Of a DNA stretch of 64,000 nt, positions 34,027 through 43,324 are shown piece by piece; the stretch's first letter is position 1; each line of letters opens with the position of its first letter. The stretch is from assembly GCA_036675265.1 (NCBI GenBank), contig JAKFFJ010000088.1, positions 36,484 through 100,483 on the forward strand, written 5' to 3'. The DNA comes from CAMPJU01 sp036675265 (GTDB lineage: Bacteria > Pseudomonadota > Gammaproteobacteria > Xanthomonadales > Xanthomonadaceae). A program made the translations under genes and the position numbers. The notes under the pieces are model-generated. The model was not told the origin of the DNA. It ran no database searches and saw nothing but the letters and a program-made list of their open reading frames with translations.

Positions 34027-35502
34027 ATGCGCTGGGCCTGCCTGCTGCTGCCACACCTGGCGCTGGACGCCGTCCTCCGTCGCCAGCCCGCGCCGGGACG
34101 CCCCTTCGCGTTGGTGACGGGGCCGGCGCAGCGTCGCGTGCTGCATTCGGTCGATCCGCTGGCGGAGGCGAACGGATTGCGCCCCGGCCTGGCGGTGGCC
34201 GCGGCCCAGGCGCTGGGCGGCGACTTCGCCATGGCCGAGTACGACCCGAAGGCGACCGAGCGTTGCCGCCGCTTCCTCGCCGGCTGGGCGTATCGCTTCA
34301 GTTCGCAGGTGGGCACCGCGCTGCCGGGCGCGATCGTGCTGGAGATCGGGCAGAGCCGAGCGCTGTTTGGCGAGTGGCCGCGGTTGCAGGCGCGCTTGCG
34401 CGAGGAGCTGGGCGAGCTCGGTTTCCGCCATCGCCTGGCGGCGGCGCCGAACCCGCATGCAGCCTGGGCATTGGCGCAGGCGCACGACGGCATCGGCGTC
34501 GATGAAGCGGTGCTGGTGCGCGCGCTCGGCCAGTTGCGCGTCGGGTGCGCCGGGCTGGACGACGACAGCACGCAGGCACTGCAACGGATGGGACTGGCGA
34601 AGCTGCGGCAGGTGTTCGCGTTGCCGCGCGACACTTTGGCGCGACGCTTCCCGGCGACGGTGCTCGCGCAACTGGACACCCTGCGTGGCGCGCTTGCACC
34701 GCCGCTGGCCTGCTACCGGCCGGCGGACCGGTTCGACGCGTGCATCGAGTTCGAGCAGGAAGTCGAATCCAGCCAGGCCCTGCTGTTCCCGCTGCGCCGG
34801 CTCACCGCGGACCTGGGCGCGTTCCTGGCCGGGCGGGATGGCGGCGTGCAGCGTTTCGCGTTGCGGCTCCAGCACGAAGACCGGCCCGACACCGAAGTGG
34901 TGGTGGGCCTGCTCGCGCCGGAGCGCGATCCCGCGATGCTGTTCGAGCTCGCGCGCGGGCGGCTGGAACAGGCGCGGCCGCCGGCGCCGGTACGCGGGTT
35001 GCGCCTGCTCGCGCGCGAGTTGCCGCCGTTCGTGCCCGCGGGGCGCGACCTGTTCGATGCGCGGCCGAAGCAGGCGGTGCCGTGGGAGCAGTTGCGCGAG
35101 CGGTTGCGCGCACGCCTGGGGGATGGCGCGGTGCAGGGCATCGTGGTGCTGGCGGACCACCGGCCCGAGCGTGCGACGGGCACGCCGTCGACGATCCGCA
35201 CGTCATTCCCGCGAAGGCGGGAATCCAGTGGCGCGAAGTGGATCCCCGCCTTCGCGGGGATGACATCCGGGGCGGGGGTGACATCGGGCAGGCCGGGATG
35301 GCTGTTGCCGCGGCCGCTGCCGCTGCGCGATCCGGCGCGCGTGCTCGCCGGCCCCGAACGCATCGAGTCGGGCTGGTGGGACGGCTGCGAAGTCCGGCGC
35401 GACTACTACGTGGTCGAGACCCGCGGCGGGCAGTGGGCCTGGGCCTTCCGCGCGGCGGGCGAGCAGGGCGGTCCCTTCATGCTGCACGGGTGGTTCGCAT
35501 GA
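34027..35502 (+). CDS. imuB: ImuB, catalytically inactive Y-family polymerase homologue
   Basis: A 491 aa protein that recruits DnaE2 and the beta clamp in translesion synthesis. The start MRWACLLLPHLALDAVLRR lacks the catalytic Asp of Y-family enzymes, as usual for ImuB. RRVLHSVDPLAEANGLRPGL and FEQEVESSQALLFPLRRL mark the polymerase-like parts. Residues 392-413 (about SFPRRRESSGAKWIPAFAGMT) come from an inverted pair of family B repeats inserted in frame ahead of the C-terminal region. That region has PRPLPLRDPARVLAGPERIE and RRDYYVVETRGGQWAW. It overlaps dnaE2 as ATGA. Confidence 0.92.
   Translation: MRWACLLLPHLALDAVLRRQPAPGRPFALVTGPAQRRVLHSVDPLAEANGLRPGLAVAAAQALGGDFAMAEYDPKATERCRRFLAGWAYRFSSQVGTALPGAIVLEIGQSRALFGEWPRLQARLREELGELGFRHRLAAAPNPHAAWALAQAHDGIGVDEAVLVRALGQLRVGCAGLDDDSTQALQRMGLAKLRQVFALPRDTLARRFPATVLAQLDTLRGALAPPLACYRPADRFDACIEFEQEVESSQALLFPLRRLTADLGAFLAGRDGGVQRFALRLQHEDRPDTEVVVGLLAPERDPAMLFELARGRLEQARPPAPVRGLRLLARELPPFVPAGRDLFDARPKQAVPWEQLRERLRARLGDGAVQGIVVLADHRPERATGTPSTIRTSFPRRRESSGAKWIPAFAGMTSGAGVTSGRPGWLLPRPLPLRDPARVLAGPERIESGWWDGCEVRRDYYVVETRGGQWAWAFRAAGEQGGPFMLHGWFA
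35201..35265. repeat. Inverted pair of family B repeats inside imuB
   Basis: CGTCATTCCCGCGAAGGCGG with GAATCCAG (35201-35228) and, in reverse, TGGATCCCCGCCTTCGCGGG with GATGACA (35239-35265) surround a 10-nt centre. The whole 65-nt block is read in frame as protein. It could form a stable hairpin in the mRNA. Confidence 0.9.
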
Positions 35503-38500
35503 CGGGCTATGCGGAGCTGCATTGCCTGTCGGCCTTCAGCTTCGGCCGTGGCGCTTCGGTGGCGCGCGAGCTGTTCGCGCGGGCGAAGCAACTCGGGTAC
35601 GAAGCGCTCGCCATCACCGACGAGTGCACCCTGGCCGGCATCGTGCGTGCGTTCGAGGCGGCGCGCGAAAGCAGACTGAAGCTCATCGTCGGCAGCGAGA
35701 TGCACATCGAGGACGGCCCGAAGCTGGTGCTGCTGGTGGTCGACCAGGATGGCTATGCCGCGCTGTGCAAGCTGATCACCGTGGCGCGCCGGCGTGCGCC
35801 GAAGGGCCAGTACCGGTTGCTGCGCGAGGACTTCGACGCGCTGGACGATGGCCTGCTCGCGTTGTGGCTGCCGGACATCGCCGAAGCCGGCACGCACGAC
35901 CGCGACGCCGACTGGTTGCGCACCGTGTTCCCCGATCGCCTGTGGATCGGCGTCGGCCTGCACCGCGGCCCCGGCGACGACGAACGCCTGCGGTCGTTGC
36001 AGAGCCTCGGCGAACGCCACGCCCTCCCGCTCGTCGCGGCCGGCGACGTGCACATGCACGAGCGTCGCCGCCGCGCCCTGCAGGACGTGCTGACCGCGAC
36101 GCGCCATCGCTGCACGGTGGCCGAGGCCGGCTGGCGATTGTTCCCGAACGGGGAACGCCACCTACGCACCCGCCAGGCGCTGGCGGCGATCCATCCGCCG
36201 GAGTTGCTGGCAGAGACCCTGCGCATCGCCGCGCGCTCCACGTTCGAGCTGGACCAGCTGCGCTACACCTACCCCCGAGAACTGGTGCCGGACGACGAAA
36301 CGCCCACCACCTGGCTGCGCAAGCTCACCGAGGACGGCGCCCGCGAACGCTGGCCTGCCGGCATCCCCGACAAGGCACGCGGGCTCATCGAGCACGAACT
36401 CGCGTTGATCGCAGACCTGCGTTACGAGTCCTACTTCCTCACCGTGCACGACATCGTCCGCTTCGCGCGCAGCCGGGGGATCCTGTGCCAGGGCCGTGGC
36501 TCGGCCGCGAACTCGATCGTGTGCTATGCGTTGCGGGTCACCGAGATCGACCCGGCACTGATGAACATGCTGGTGGAGCGATTCATTTCGCGCGAGCGCA
36601 ACGAACCACCCGACATCGACATCGACTTCGAGCACGAGCGCCGCGAGGAGGTCATCCAGTACGTGTTCGAACGCTACGGCCGCGAGCGCGCCGCGCTCAC
36701 CGCCGTGGCCATTTCCTATCGCGGCCGCAGCGCGGTGCGCGACGTGGGCCGCGCGCTCGGCCTGCCGCCGGACCAGGTCGACGAACTCGCCCGCACGATG
36801 GATCGGTGGGGCGGCGAGGCGCCGCTGCCCGAGCACCTGCGCGAGCGCGGCTTCGACCCGGAAACGCCGGTGATGCGCCGGCTGGTGTCGCTGACCTGCC
36901 AGCTGCTCGACTTCCCGCGCCACCTGTCGCAGCACCCCGGCGGCTTCGTCATCTCCGAGCATCCGCTGCACACCCTGGTGCCGGTCGAGAACGCGGCGAT
37001 GGACGGCCGTACCGTCATCCAGTGGGACAAGGACGACCTGGACGTGCTCAAGCTGCTCAAGGTCGACTGCCTGGCGCTGGGCATGCTGACCGCGGTGCGC
37101 AAGACGCTGGACATGCTGCGCGCGTCGGGCCGCGGCGACTACACGATGGCCACCATCCCGCAGGAGGACGCGGCCACCTACGACATGATCTCGGCGGCGG
37201 ACACCGTCGGCGTGTTCCAGATCGAGTCGCGCGCGCAAATGGCGATGCTGCCGCGCCTGCGGCCGAGGACGTTCTACGACCTGGTGATCGAAGTGGCGAT
37301 CGTGCGCCCCGGCCCGATCCAGGGCGACATGGTCCACCCGTACCTGCGCCGCCGCCATGGCGAGGAGCCCGTCGAGTACCCGCCGAAGCTGAAGCACGTC
37401 TTCGAGCGGACGCTGGGCGTGCCCCTGTTCCAGGAACAGGTGATGCAGATGGCGATCGTCGCGGCCGGCTACACGCCGGGCGAGTCCGACCAGTTGCGCC
37501 GCTCGATGGCTGCCTGGAAGCGCCACGGCGGCCTGGAACCGCACCGCGAGCGGTTGATGGCCGGCATGCTGCGCAACGGCTACACGCGCGAGTACGGCGA
37601 GCGCATCTTCGAGCAGATCAAGGGCTTCGGCAGCTACGGTTTCCCCGAGTCGCACGCGGCCAGCTTCGCGCTGATCACCTACGTGTCGTGCTGGCTCAAG
37701 TGCCACGAGCCGGCCGCGTTCGCCGCCAGCGTCATCAACTCGATGCCGATGGGGTTCTACACGCCCGACCAGTTGCTGCAGGACGCGCGGCGCCACGGCA
37801 TCACCGTGCGGCCGGTGGACGTGCGCCACAGCGACTGGGATTGCACGCTCGAGTTCCCGGGCGGGGATCGCGCGCAGGCGCCCGCGATCCGCATCGGCCT
37901 ACGGCTGGTGAAGGGCTTTGCCGAGGCGGCTGCGCACCGGTTGTCGGCCGCGCGCCGCACGCGTGCCTTCGACGACGTGGAGGACCTGTGCCGCCGCGCG
38001 CAACTCGACCGCCGCCACCAGTCGCTGCTGGCGGATGCCGGTGCGTTGAAGGGACTGGCCGGGCACCGGCATCGCGCACGCTGGGCCGTGGCGGGCGTCG
38101 AACCGCAACTGGCATTGTTCGAAGGCGCGGCGCCGACCGTCGAAGCCGCGGTCGTACTGCCGCCGCCGAGCCCCGCGCAGGACATGCAGGCCGACTACGC
38201 GATGATCGGCACCACGCTGGGCCGGCATCCGCTGTCGTTCCTGCGCCGCGCGCTCGCCGCGCGGCGGTGCCGGCGCTCCTCGGAACTGGAACGGATGCCG
38301 GACGGGCGCGCGGTGCGCATCGCCGGCCTGGTGCGCCTGCGCCAGCGGCCGCAGACCGCCAGTGGCGTGACCTTCCTGACCCTCGAGGACGAGGACGGCA
38401 TGGTCAACGTGGTGGTCTGGCGCGACCTGGCCGAACGGCAGCGGCGGGTGCTGCTGGAGTCGCGGCTGATGCAGGTGGAAGGCCGGATCGAACGCAAGGA

Positions 38501-38588
38501 CGGCGTGCAGCACCTGCTGGCGCGCCGGCTGGGGCAGCTCGACCCGTTGCTGGGTGGCTTGTCGACGCCCTCCAGGGACTTTCGCTAG
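35499..38588 (+). CDS. dnaE2: Error-prone DNA polymerase DnaE2
   Basis: C-family polymerase of the ImuA-ImuB-DnaE2 mutasome for damage-induced translesion synthesis. The 1029 aa protein is shorter than replicative DnaE. The PHP domain begins MTGYAELHCLSAFSFGRGAS, without the full metal-binding His set of DnaE. The polymerase motif PPDIDIDFEHERREEVIQYV carries the catalytic aspartates. FGSYGFPESHAASFALITYV is typical of DnaE2, and an OB domain (GVTFLTLEDEDGMVNVVVW) ends the protein. The start is coupled to imuB. The stop overlaps the convergent corA stop through a shared CTAG. Confidence 0.95.
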   Translation: MTGYAELHCLSAFSFGRGASVARELFARAKQLGYEALAITDECTLAGIVRAFEAARESRLKLIVGSEMHIEDGPKLVLLVVDQDGYAALCKLITVARRRAPKGQYRLLREDFDALDDGLLALWLPDIAEAGTHDRDADWLRTVFPDRLWIGVGLHRGPGDDERLRSLQSLGERHALPLVAAGDVHMHERRRRALQDVLTATRHRCTVAEAGWRLFPNGERHLRTRQALAAIHPPELLAETLRIAARSTFELDQLRYTYPRELVPDDETPTTWLRKLTEDGARERWPAGIPDKARGLIEHELALIADLRYESYFLTVHDIVRFARSRGILCQGRGSAANSIVCYALRVTEIDPALMNMLVERFISRERNEPPDIDIDFEHERREEVIQYVFERYGRERAALTAVAISYRGRSAVRDVGRALGLPPDQVDELARTMDRWGGEAPLPEHLRERGFDPETPVMRRLVSLTCQLLDFPRHLSQHPGGFVISEHPLHTLVPVENAAMDGRTVIQWDKDDLDVLKLLKVDCLALGMLTAVRKTLDMLRASGRGDYTMATIPQEDAATYDMISAADTVGVFQIESRAQMAMLPRLRPRTFYDLVIEVAIVRPGPIQGDMVHPYLRRRHGEEPVEYPPKLKHVFERTLGVPLFQEQVMQMAIVAAGYTPGESDQLRRSMAAWKRHGGLEPHRERLMAGMLRNGYTREYGERIFEQIKGFGSYGFPESHAASFALITYVSCWLKCHEPAAFAASVINSMPMGFYTPDQLLQDARRHGITVRPVDVRHSDWDCTLEFPGGDRAQAPAIRIGLRLVKGFAEAAAHRLSAARRTRAFDDVEDLCRRAQLDRRHQSLLADAGALKGLAGHRHRARWAVAGVEPQLALFEGAAPTVEAAVVLPPPSPAQDMQADYAMIGTTLGRHPLSFLRRALAARRCRRSSELERMPDGRAVRIAGLVRLRQRPQTASGVTFLTLEDEDGMVNVVVWRDLAERQRRVLLESRLMQVEGRIERKDGVQHLLARRLGQLDPLLGGLSTPSRDFR

Positions 38589-39598
38589 CGGCGGCGCAGG
38601 AAGCTCCAGCCCAGCCCCGCGGCGATCCCGGCAAGCCCCGCAGCCGCCATGCCCGCCACCGTCCACCAGAAGCCGGCGTCGCCGGAGTCGAACACGTCGG
38701 CATCGAAGTTCATGCCCAGCACGCCCGCCACCACGGCCAGCGTGCCCAGGACAACGGTCACCACCGTCAACACGCGCATCGTCTCGTTGGTGCCCTCGGC
38801 GACGCGCGAGGTATAGACGTCGAAGCTGCCGTTGACGAGCTCGCGCGCCGATTCCGCGGCGGCCATGGTGTGGGCATACCGCGCGCTCAGCAGCTGCCAG
38901 TGCCTCGCGACCGGGTCGGCCTGGCCGGATGCAAAGTCCGGGCGGGCCAGTGCGTCGAACATGTCGCGCTGGGCGGCCAGGTGGCGGCGCAGCCGGGATG
39001 CGTGCCGGCGCAACTGCTGCAACTCCGAGAGATGGCCGGGCTTGGCCCGGCGCAGCACCTGCAGTTCGATCCGGTCGACGGCCGACTCGAACAGGTCGCG
39101 CGCATCCAGGTAGTCGGTCAGCATCCGGTCGAGCACCGAGGCGGCGAAGCTGCCCGCGTGCAGCGTGCCGACGCGGAGGTGCTCGGCCTCGTTCTCCACC
39201 AGCAGGTCGAGGAACGCGACGTTGCCGCGATGCGCGGTGACGACCACGTTGCAGCCCTCGCAGATCGCAACGACCAGCGGCTCGGCCGTCGTGCGGCGGC
39301 CGATCGGGGCGCCCAGCGCGGCCGCGTACAGGTAGGTCCAGCCGCCGTCGGAGACGATGCCCTCGCTGCCGTGCGGTGCTTCGCGCAGCAATCCGGGGTC
39401 GACGCCTTCGCGCTCGAGCACCGCAGGTGGCGTGGCCCCGCCCTGCAGGTCGACCCACAGCAACTGGTCCTCCCGCAGCGGATCGCCGTTGAGGCTCCCC
39501 GGATCGATGCGGTGGCCGTCGAGCTCGGCGTCGAAGAGCACCGCGGCCACCCTCGGCGTGTCGTCGGGCTTGTCGTTGGGATCGGTCACGGCCGCCAT
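38585..39598 (-). CDS. CorA-family divalent cation transporter (possible zinc transporter)
   Basis: A 337 aa CorA-superfamily protein of the inner membrane. The large N-terminal cytoplasmic domain ends in the pore helix region LTVVTVVLGTLAVVAGVLGM. The gating motif is GMNFDADVF, and a second helix and a short basic tail (SFLRRR) follow. GMN confirms the superfamily. The family includes Mg and Zn (ZntB-like) transporters and the sequence alone does not decide between them. The start MAAVTDPNDK is chosen; GTG at VTDPNDK is possible. It is divergent from rnr with about 100 nt between them. Confidence 0.85.
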   Translation of the reverse strand: MAAVTDPNDKPDDTPRVAAVLFDAELDGHRIDPGSLNGDPLREDQLLWVDLQGGATPPAVLEREGVDPGLLREAPHGSEGIVSDGGWTYLYAAALGAPIGRRTTAEPLVVAICEGCNVVVTAHRGNVAFLDLLVENEAEHLRVGTLHAGSFAASVLDRMLTDYLDARDLFESAVDRIELQVLRRAKPGHLSELQQLRRHASRLRRHLAAQRDMFDALARPDFASGQADPVARHWQLLSARYAHTMAAAESARELVNGSFDVYTSRVAEGTNETMRVLTVVTVVLGTLAVVAGVLGMNFDADVFDSGDAGFWWTVAGMAAAGLAGIAAGLGWSFLRRR

Positions 39599-39634
39599 CT
39601 TGCTGGCGGGGTCCGGCAACGGCGTGAAGGACCT

Positions 39635-39657
39635 TCGCCGCCATGGCGGCTCCCACT
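39635..39657. repeat. Family A repeat between corA-like gene and rnr
   Basis: TTCGCCGCCATGGCGGCTCC plus CAC, with an intact 14-bp palindrome. It lies in the divergent intergenic region, 43 nt before the rnr start, so it probably sits in the rnr leader or promoter region. Confidence 0.88.
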
Positions 39658-39700
39658 TTGCTCCCACATGTCTTTCATGCGGCCGTGAGACGATGGTCGG

Positions 39701-42163
39701 ATGACAAGAAAGACGACAGGCAATGCCGGTTCGACCGGCAAGGGCGGGGGCCGCGACGGCACCCGGAAGACTGCAAAGCGCGGCGCCGGCAAGGCCGGAG
39801 GTGGGAAGCCGGGGGGCGGGCCGGGCGGTGGCAAGCAGGCCGGGAAGCGACCGGGCTGGCTGCCGAGCCCGCCACCGCGCGGGGGCGTGCGCCCGCCGGC
39901 GCACCGCTCCGGGGATGGCGGGGATCCCTTCGCCGACCGCGAGGCCGCGCGCTACGAACAACCGATCGCCAGTCGCGAGCTGATCACCGAGACGCTCGCC
40001 GCCCATGACGGGCCGATGGACGCGCAGGCGCTCGCCGACCAGCTCGGCCTGGCCGCGCCGGACCGCTTCGAGGCCCTGTCCAAGCGCCTGTCGGCGATGC
40101 TTCGCGATGGCCAGCTCCTGCAGAACCGCAAGGGCCAGTACGCGCCGGCCGAGCGCATGGACCTCATTGCCGGCAGCGTGATCGCAAACCCCGACGGCTT
40201 CGGTTTCCTGCGGCCCGACACGGGTGCAGGCGACGACCTGTTCCTGCCGCCATACGAGATGCGCAAGGTGATGCACGGCGACCGCGTGCTCGCCAGCGTC
40301 ACCGGCATGGACCGGCGCGGCCGGCGCGAGGGCGCGATCGTGGAAGTCCTCGAACGCCGGCTCACCCGGCTGATCGGGCGCTACACGATCGAGGCGGGCA
40401 TCGGCTACGTGGTGCCGGACGACCGGCGCATCCAGCGCAACATCCTGGTCCCGCCCGACGACCGGGGCGAAGCGCAACCGGGCCAGCTGGTGGTGGCCGA
40501 GATCGTGCACGCGCCCGATCCGCGCCGCCCGCCCATCGGGCGCGTGCTCACCGTGCTGGGCGAGCGCCTCACCGCATCGCTGGCGGTGCAGGCCGCGATC
40601 CACGGGCACGAGTTGCCGCACGAGTTCCCCGAGGCCGTGCTCGCGCAGGCCGCCGCGGTGCCCCTGGAAGTCGATGCCGCCACCGCCGCGAAGCGCCGCG
40701 ACATCCGCGACCTGCCGCTGGTCACCATCGACGGCGAGGACGCCAAGGACTTCGACGACGCGGTGTATTGCGAACCCAACCGCGGCGGCTTCCGCCTGGT
40801 CGTGGCGATCGCCGACGTGTCGCATTACGTGCGCCCCGGCACGCCGCTGGACGACGAGGCGCAGAAGCGCGCGACGTCCGTGTATTTCCCCGGCTTCGTC
40901 GTGCCGATGCTGCCGGAGACGCTGTCCAACGGCATCTGCTCGCTCAAGCCCGAGGTCGACCGGCTGTGCTTCGTCTGCGACATGCAGGTCGGGCGTGACG
41001 GGCTGGTCGAGCGCTCGGAGTTCTACGAGGCGGTGATGCACTCGCACGCGCGCCTGACCTACACCCAGGTCTGGAACGCGGTGGGCGAGGGGGTCCTCGA
41101 GGACGACCGCGACGCGGCGCTCGCGAAGATCGGCAACCTGCTGCCGCAGGTCGAGCGCCTGCACCAGCTTTACCGGATCCTCGACAAGGCGCGCCAGAAG
41201 CGCGGCGCGATCGAGTTCGAGACCAGCGAGGTGCGCTTCGTCCTCGGCGCGCAGGGCGAGGTCACCCAGGCCGGCATGATCCAGCGCAACGATGCGCACA
41301 AGCTGATCGAGGAATGCATGATCGCGGCGAACGTGGAGGCCGCGAAGTTCCTGCTGGAGGCGCAGGTGCCCGCCCCGTACCGCGACCACGACAAGCCGCC
41401 GGAAGCCAAGTACGCCGACCTCGAGGAATTCCTGAAGGAGTTCAAGCTGCGGCTGCCGCCCCATGGCCGCGTGCACCCGAGGGATTTCCGCGCGTTGCTG
41501 GAAAAGATCCGCGACCGTCCCGATTCGGCGCTGCTCGAGTCGGTGATCCTGCGCAGCCAGTCGCTGGCCGTGTATTCGCCGGAGAACATCGGCCACTTCG
41601 GCCTCGCCCTGCACGCGTACGCGCACTTCACCTCGCCGATCCGGCGCTACCCGGACTTGCTGGTGCACCGCGCCATCAAGCATGCGCTGTCGGGCCGCAA
41701 GCCGGACCAGTTCGAATACTCCCCGAGCGGCATGGCGGCGCTGTCGCTGCAGTGCTCGGAGCGTTCGCGGCGCGCGGACGAGGCGCAGCGCGAGGTCGAC
41801 GAACGCTACCGGGCCGCGTGGATGGAACAGCACGTCGGCGGCGAGTTCGACGGCACCATCAGCGGGGTGACCAGCTTCGGGTTGTTCGTCGAGCTGGACG
41901 ACTCGAAGGTCAACGGCCTGGTGCACGTGACCCAGCTGCCCAGCGACTACTACCATTTCGACCCCGTGCGAAAGACCCTGACCGGCGAACGCCGTGGCAA
42001 GGAATACCGCCTCGGCGACCGCGTCCGCATCGTCGTCCTCAAGGCCAGCGTCGAGGACCGCCGCATCGACTTCCGCCTGGTCGAGGAAGGCCGCCCGGCT
42101 GGCGCGACCCCGCCGCCACCCCCGCGCGGCCAGCCTGCGAAAAAGAAAAAGCAAAGGTATTAG
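39701..42163 (+). CDS. rnr: Ribonuclease R
   Basis: Processive 3'-5' exoribonuclease that degrades structured RNA and takes part in rRNA and tmRNA-linked quality control. The 820 aa protein has a basic Gly/Lys-rich N-terminal tail (about 1-60) and a winged helix domain (ELITETLAAHDGPMDAQALA). Cold-shock domains and the RNB catalytic core follow; DGEDAKDFDDAV in the core carries the active-site Asp cluster. An S1 domain near residues 710-790 has GVTSFGLFVELDDSKVNGLV, and the tail is Lys-rich (KKKKQ). rlmB follows, as in many proteobacteria. Confidence 0.97.
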   Translation: MTRKTTGNAGSTGKGGGRDGTRKTAKRGAGKAGGGKPGGGPGGGKQAGKRPGWLPSPPPRGGVRPPAHRSGDGGDPFADREAARYEQPIASRELITETLAAHDGPMDAQALADQLGLAAPDRFEALSKRLSAMLRDGQLLQNRKGQYAPAERMDLIAGSVIANPDGFGFLRPDTGAGDDLFLPPYEMRKVMHGDRVLASVTGMDRRGRREGAIVEVLERRLTRLIGRYTIEAGIGYVVPDDRRIQRNILVPPDDRGEAQPGQLVVAEIVHAPDPRRPPIGRVLTVLGERLTASLAVQAAIHGHELPHEFPEAVLAQAAAVPLEVDAATAAKRRDIRDLPLVTIDGEDAKDFDDAVYCEPNRGGFRLVVAIADVSHYVRPGTPLDDEAQKRATSVYFPGFVVPMLPETLSNGICSLKPEVDRLCFVCDMQVGRDGLVERSEFYEAVMHSHARLTYTQVWNAVGEGVLEDDRDAALAKIGNLLPQVERLHQLYRILDKARQKRGAIEFETSEVRFVLGAQGEVTQAGMIQRNDAHKLIEECMIAANVEAAKFLLEAQVPAPYRDHDKPPEAKYADLEEFLKEFKLRLPPHGRVHPRDFRALLEKIRDRPDSALLESVILRSQSLAVYSPENIGHFGLALHAYAHFTSPIRRYPDLLVHRAIKHALSGRKPDQFEYSPSGMAALSLQCSERSRRADEAQREVDERYRAAWMEQHVGGEFDGTISGVTSFGLFVELDDSKVNGLVHVTQLPSDYYHFDPVRKTLTGERRGKEYRLGDRVRIVVLKASVEDRRIDFRLVEEGRPAGATPPPPPRGQPAKKKKQRY

Positions 42164-42244
42164 CCACAGATTTCACAGATGGACACAGATAAGGCCAAAC
42201 CAATATGGTTCTTGCTCTATCTGTGTCATCTGTGTAATCAGTGG
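42164..42244. repeat. AT-richer inverted repeat between rnr and rlmB
   Basis: CCACAGATTTCACAGATGGA with CACAGAT (42164-42190) faces ATCTGTGTCATCTGTGTAAT with CAGTGG (42219-42244). The arms are imperfect reverse complements around a 28-nt centre (AAGGCCAAACCAATATGGTT and on). It begins right after the rnr stop codon and its base composition is lower in GC than the neighbours. It may act as a transcript 3'-end hairpin or be a small mobile palindromic element. No ORF lies inside. Confidence 0.75.
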
Positions 42245-42285
42245 CAAAATTGCTCTTCGCTTTTTCTGGATTCCGGTAGCCGGCG

Positions 42286-43041
42286 ATGAGCAAGGACAAC
42301 CAGTGGATCGCGGGGATCAATGCGGTGGCGTCGGCGGTCGAGCACGACGCCGGCAACGTGCGCGAGGTGTTGATCGAGGCGGGGGCGAAGAACCCGCGGC
42401 TGGTCGAGATCGAGGGCAACGCGCGGCGGATGGGGATCGACGTGCGCAAGGTCGCCCAGCAAGCGCTGGATGGCGTGGCCGGCGGCTTGCGGCACCAGGG
42501 CGTGGCGGCGCGCTACGCCGCGGCGAAGACCTGGGACGAACACGAACTGGAGGGGCTGGTCGAGGCGGCTGCCGGCAAGGCGCTGGTCCTGGTGCTGGAC
42601 GGCGTGCAGGACCCGCACAACCTGGGCGCGTGCCTGCGCAGCGCGGCGGCGGCCGGGGTCACCGCGGTGATCATCCCGAAGGACAAGGCGGTGCAGGTCA
42701 ACGCGACCGTGCGCAAGACCTCCTCCGGCGCGGCCGATACCATCCCGGTCATCCGCGCGACGAACCTGGCGCGCATCCTGCGCGACCTGCAGAAGCTCGG
42801 CGTCTGGATCCACGGGCTCGAAGGGAGCGCCGACGCGTCGCTCTACGACCTGGACATGACCGGCAACATCGCGCTGGTGCTGGGCGGCGAGGGCGACGGC
42901 ATGCGGCGGCTGACGCGCGAGCACTGCGACAGCCTCGTGCGGATCCCGATGCCGGGTGAATTCGAGAGCCTCAACGTGTCGGTGGCGACGGGTGTCGCCC
43001 TGTTCGAGGCCGTTCGCCAACGACAGGAGAAGAAGCGATGA
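42286..43041 (+). CDS. rlmB: 23S rRNA (guanosine(2251)-2'-O)-methyltransferase
   Basis: SpoU/TrmH-type SPOUT enzyme that modifies G2251 in the ribosomal P loop. The 251 aa protein has the N-terminal substrate-binding part. The three SPOUT motifs are VLVLDGVQDPHNLGACLRSA, IALVLGGEGDGMRRLTREHC and IPMPGEFESLNVSVATGVAL. Position after rnr is typical. The 3' end overlaps the next small membrane-protein gene by 4 nt. Confidence 0.95.
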   Translation: MSKDNQWIAGINAVASAVEHDAGNVREVLIEAGAKNPRLVEIEGNARRMGIDVRKVAQQALDGVAGGLRHQGVAARYAAAKTWDEHELEGLVEAAAGKALVLVLDGVQDPHNLGACLRSAAAAGVTAVIIPKDKAVQVNATVRKTSSGAADTIPVIRATNLARILRDLQKLGVWIHGLEGSADASLYDLDMTGNIALVLGGEGDGMRRLTREHCDSLVRIPMPGEFESLNVSVATGVALFEAVRQRQEKKR

Positions 43042-43307
43042 ACCTGGCATGGTTCGACTGGGTCGGGCTCGTCGGGACGGCGATGATCCTCGTCGCGTTC
43101 TTCCTCCTGCAGGCCGGGCGGCTCGACGGCAACGGCATTCCCTACCAGTTGCTCAACCTGTTCGGTGCAAGCGGCGTGCTGGTCTCGCTGCTGGGTCAGT
43201 TCAACGTGTCCGTCTTCATCCTGGAAGTCGTCTGGGTCGCGATCAGTGCCTACGGGATCGCGCGGACGTTGAAGTTGCGGCGGGAGGGGAAAAGCTCGCC
43301 GCTATAG
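43038..43307 (+). CDS. Small membrane protein, CBU_0592-like
   Basis: An 89 aa protein with three predicted membrane helices (about 8-27, 37-53, 56-76). The motif WVGLVGTAMILVAFFLLQAG and then YQLLNLFGASGVL fits the CBU_0592-like family, whose role is unknown. It overlaps the rlmB stop as ATGA. The last residues (KSSPL) and the stop codon come from a degenerate family A repeat, so the native C-terminus may have been replaced. Confidence 0.78.
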   Translation: MNLAWFDWVGLVGTAMILVAFFLLQAGRLDGNGIPYQLLNLFGASGVLVSLLGQFNVSVFILEVVWVAISAYGIARTLKLRREGKSSPL

Positions 43308-43318
43308 CGGCTCCCGCA
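43294..43318. repeat. Degenerate family A repeat at a gene end
   Basis: GCTCGCCGCTATAGCGGCTC followed by CCGCA keeps the GCCGC/GCGGC arms, with TATA in place of CATG in the centre. It supplies the last codons and the TAG stop of the small membrane protein and fills the short gap to the convergent rnt stop. Confidence 0.7.
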
Positions 43319-43324
43319 GTGGGC

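Noticed and set aside
35522..39688. Very long second frame across dnaE2 and the corA-like gene
   Set aside because: It is a shadow of dnaE2 with Arg/Ala/Gly-rich composition and crosses two real genes in opposite orientations.
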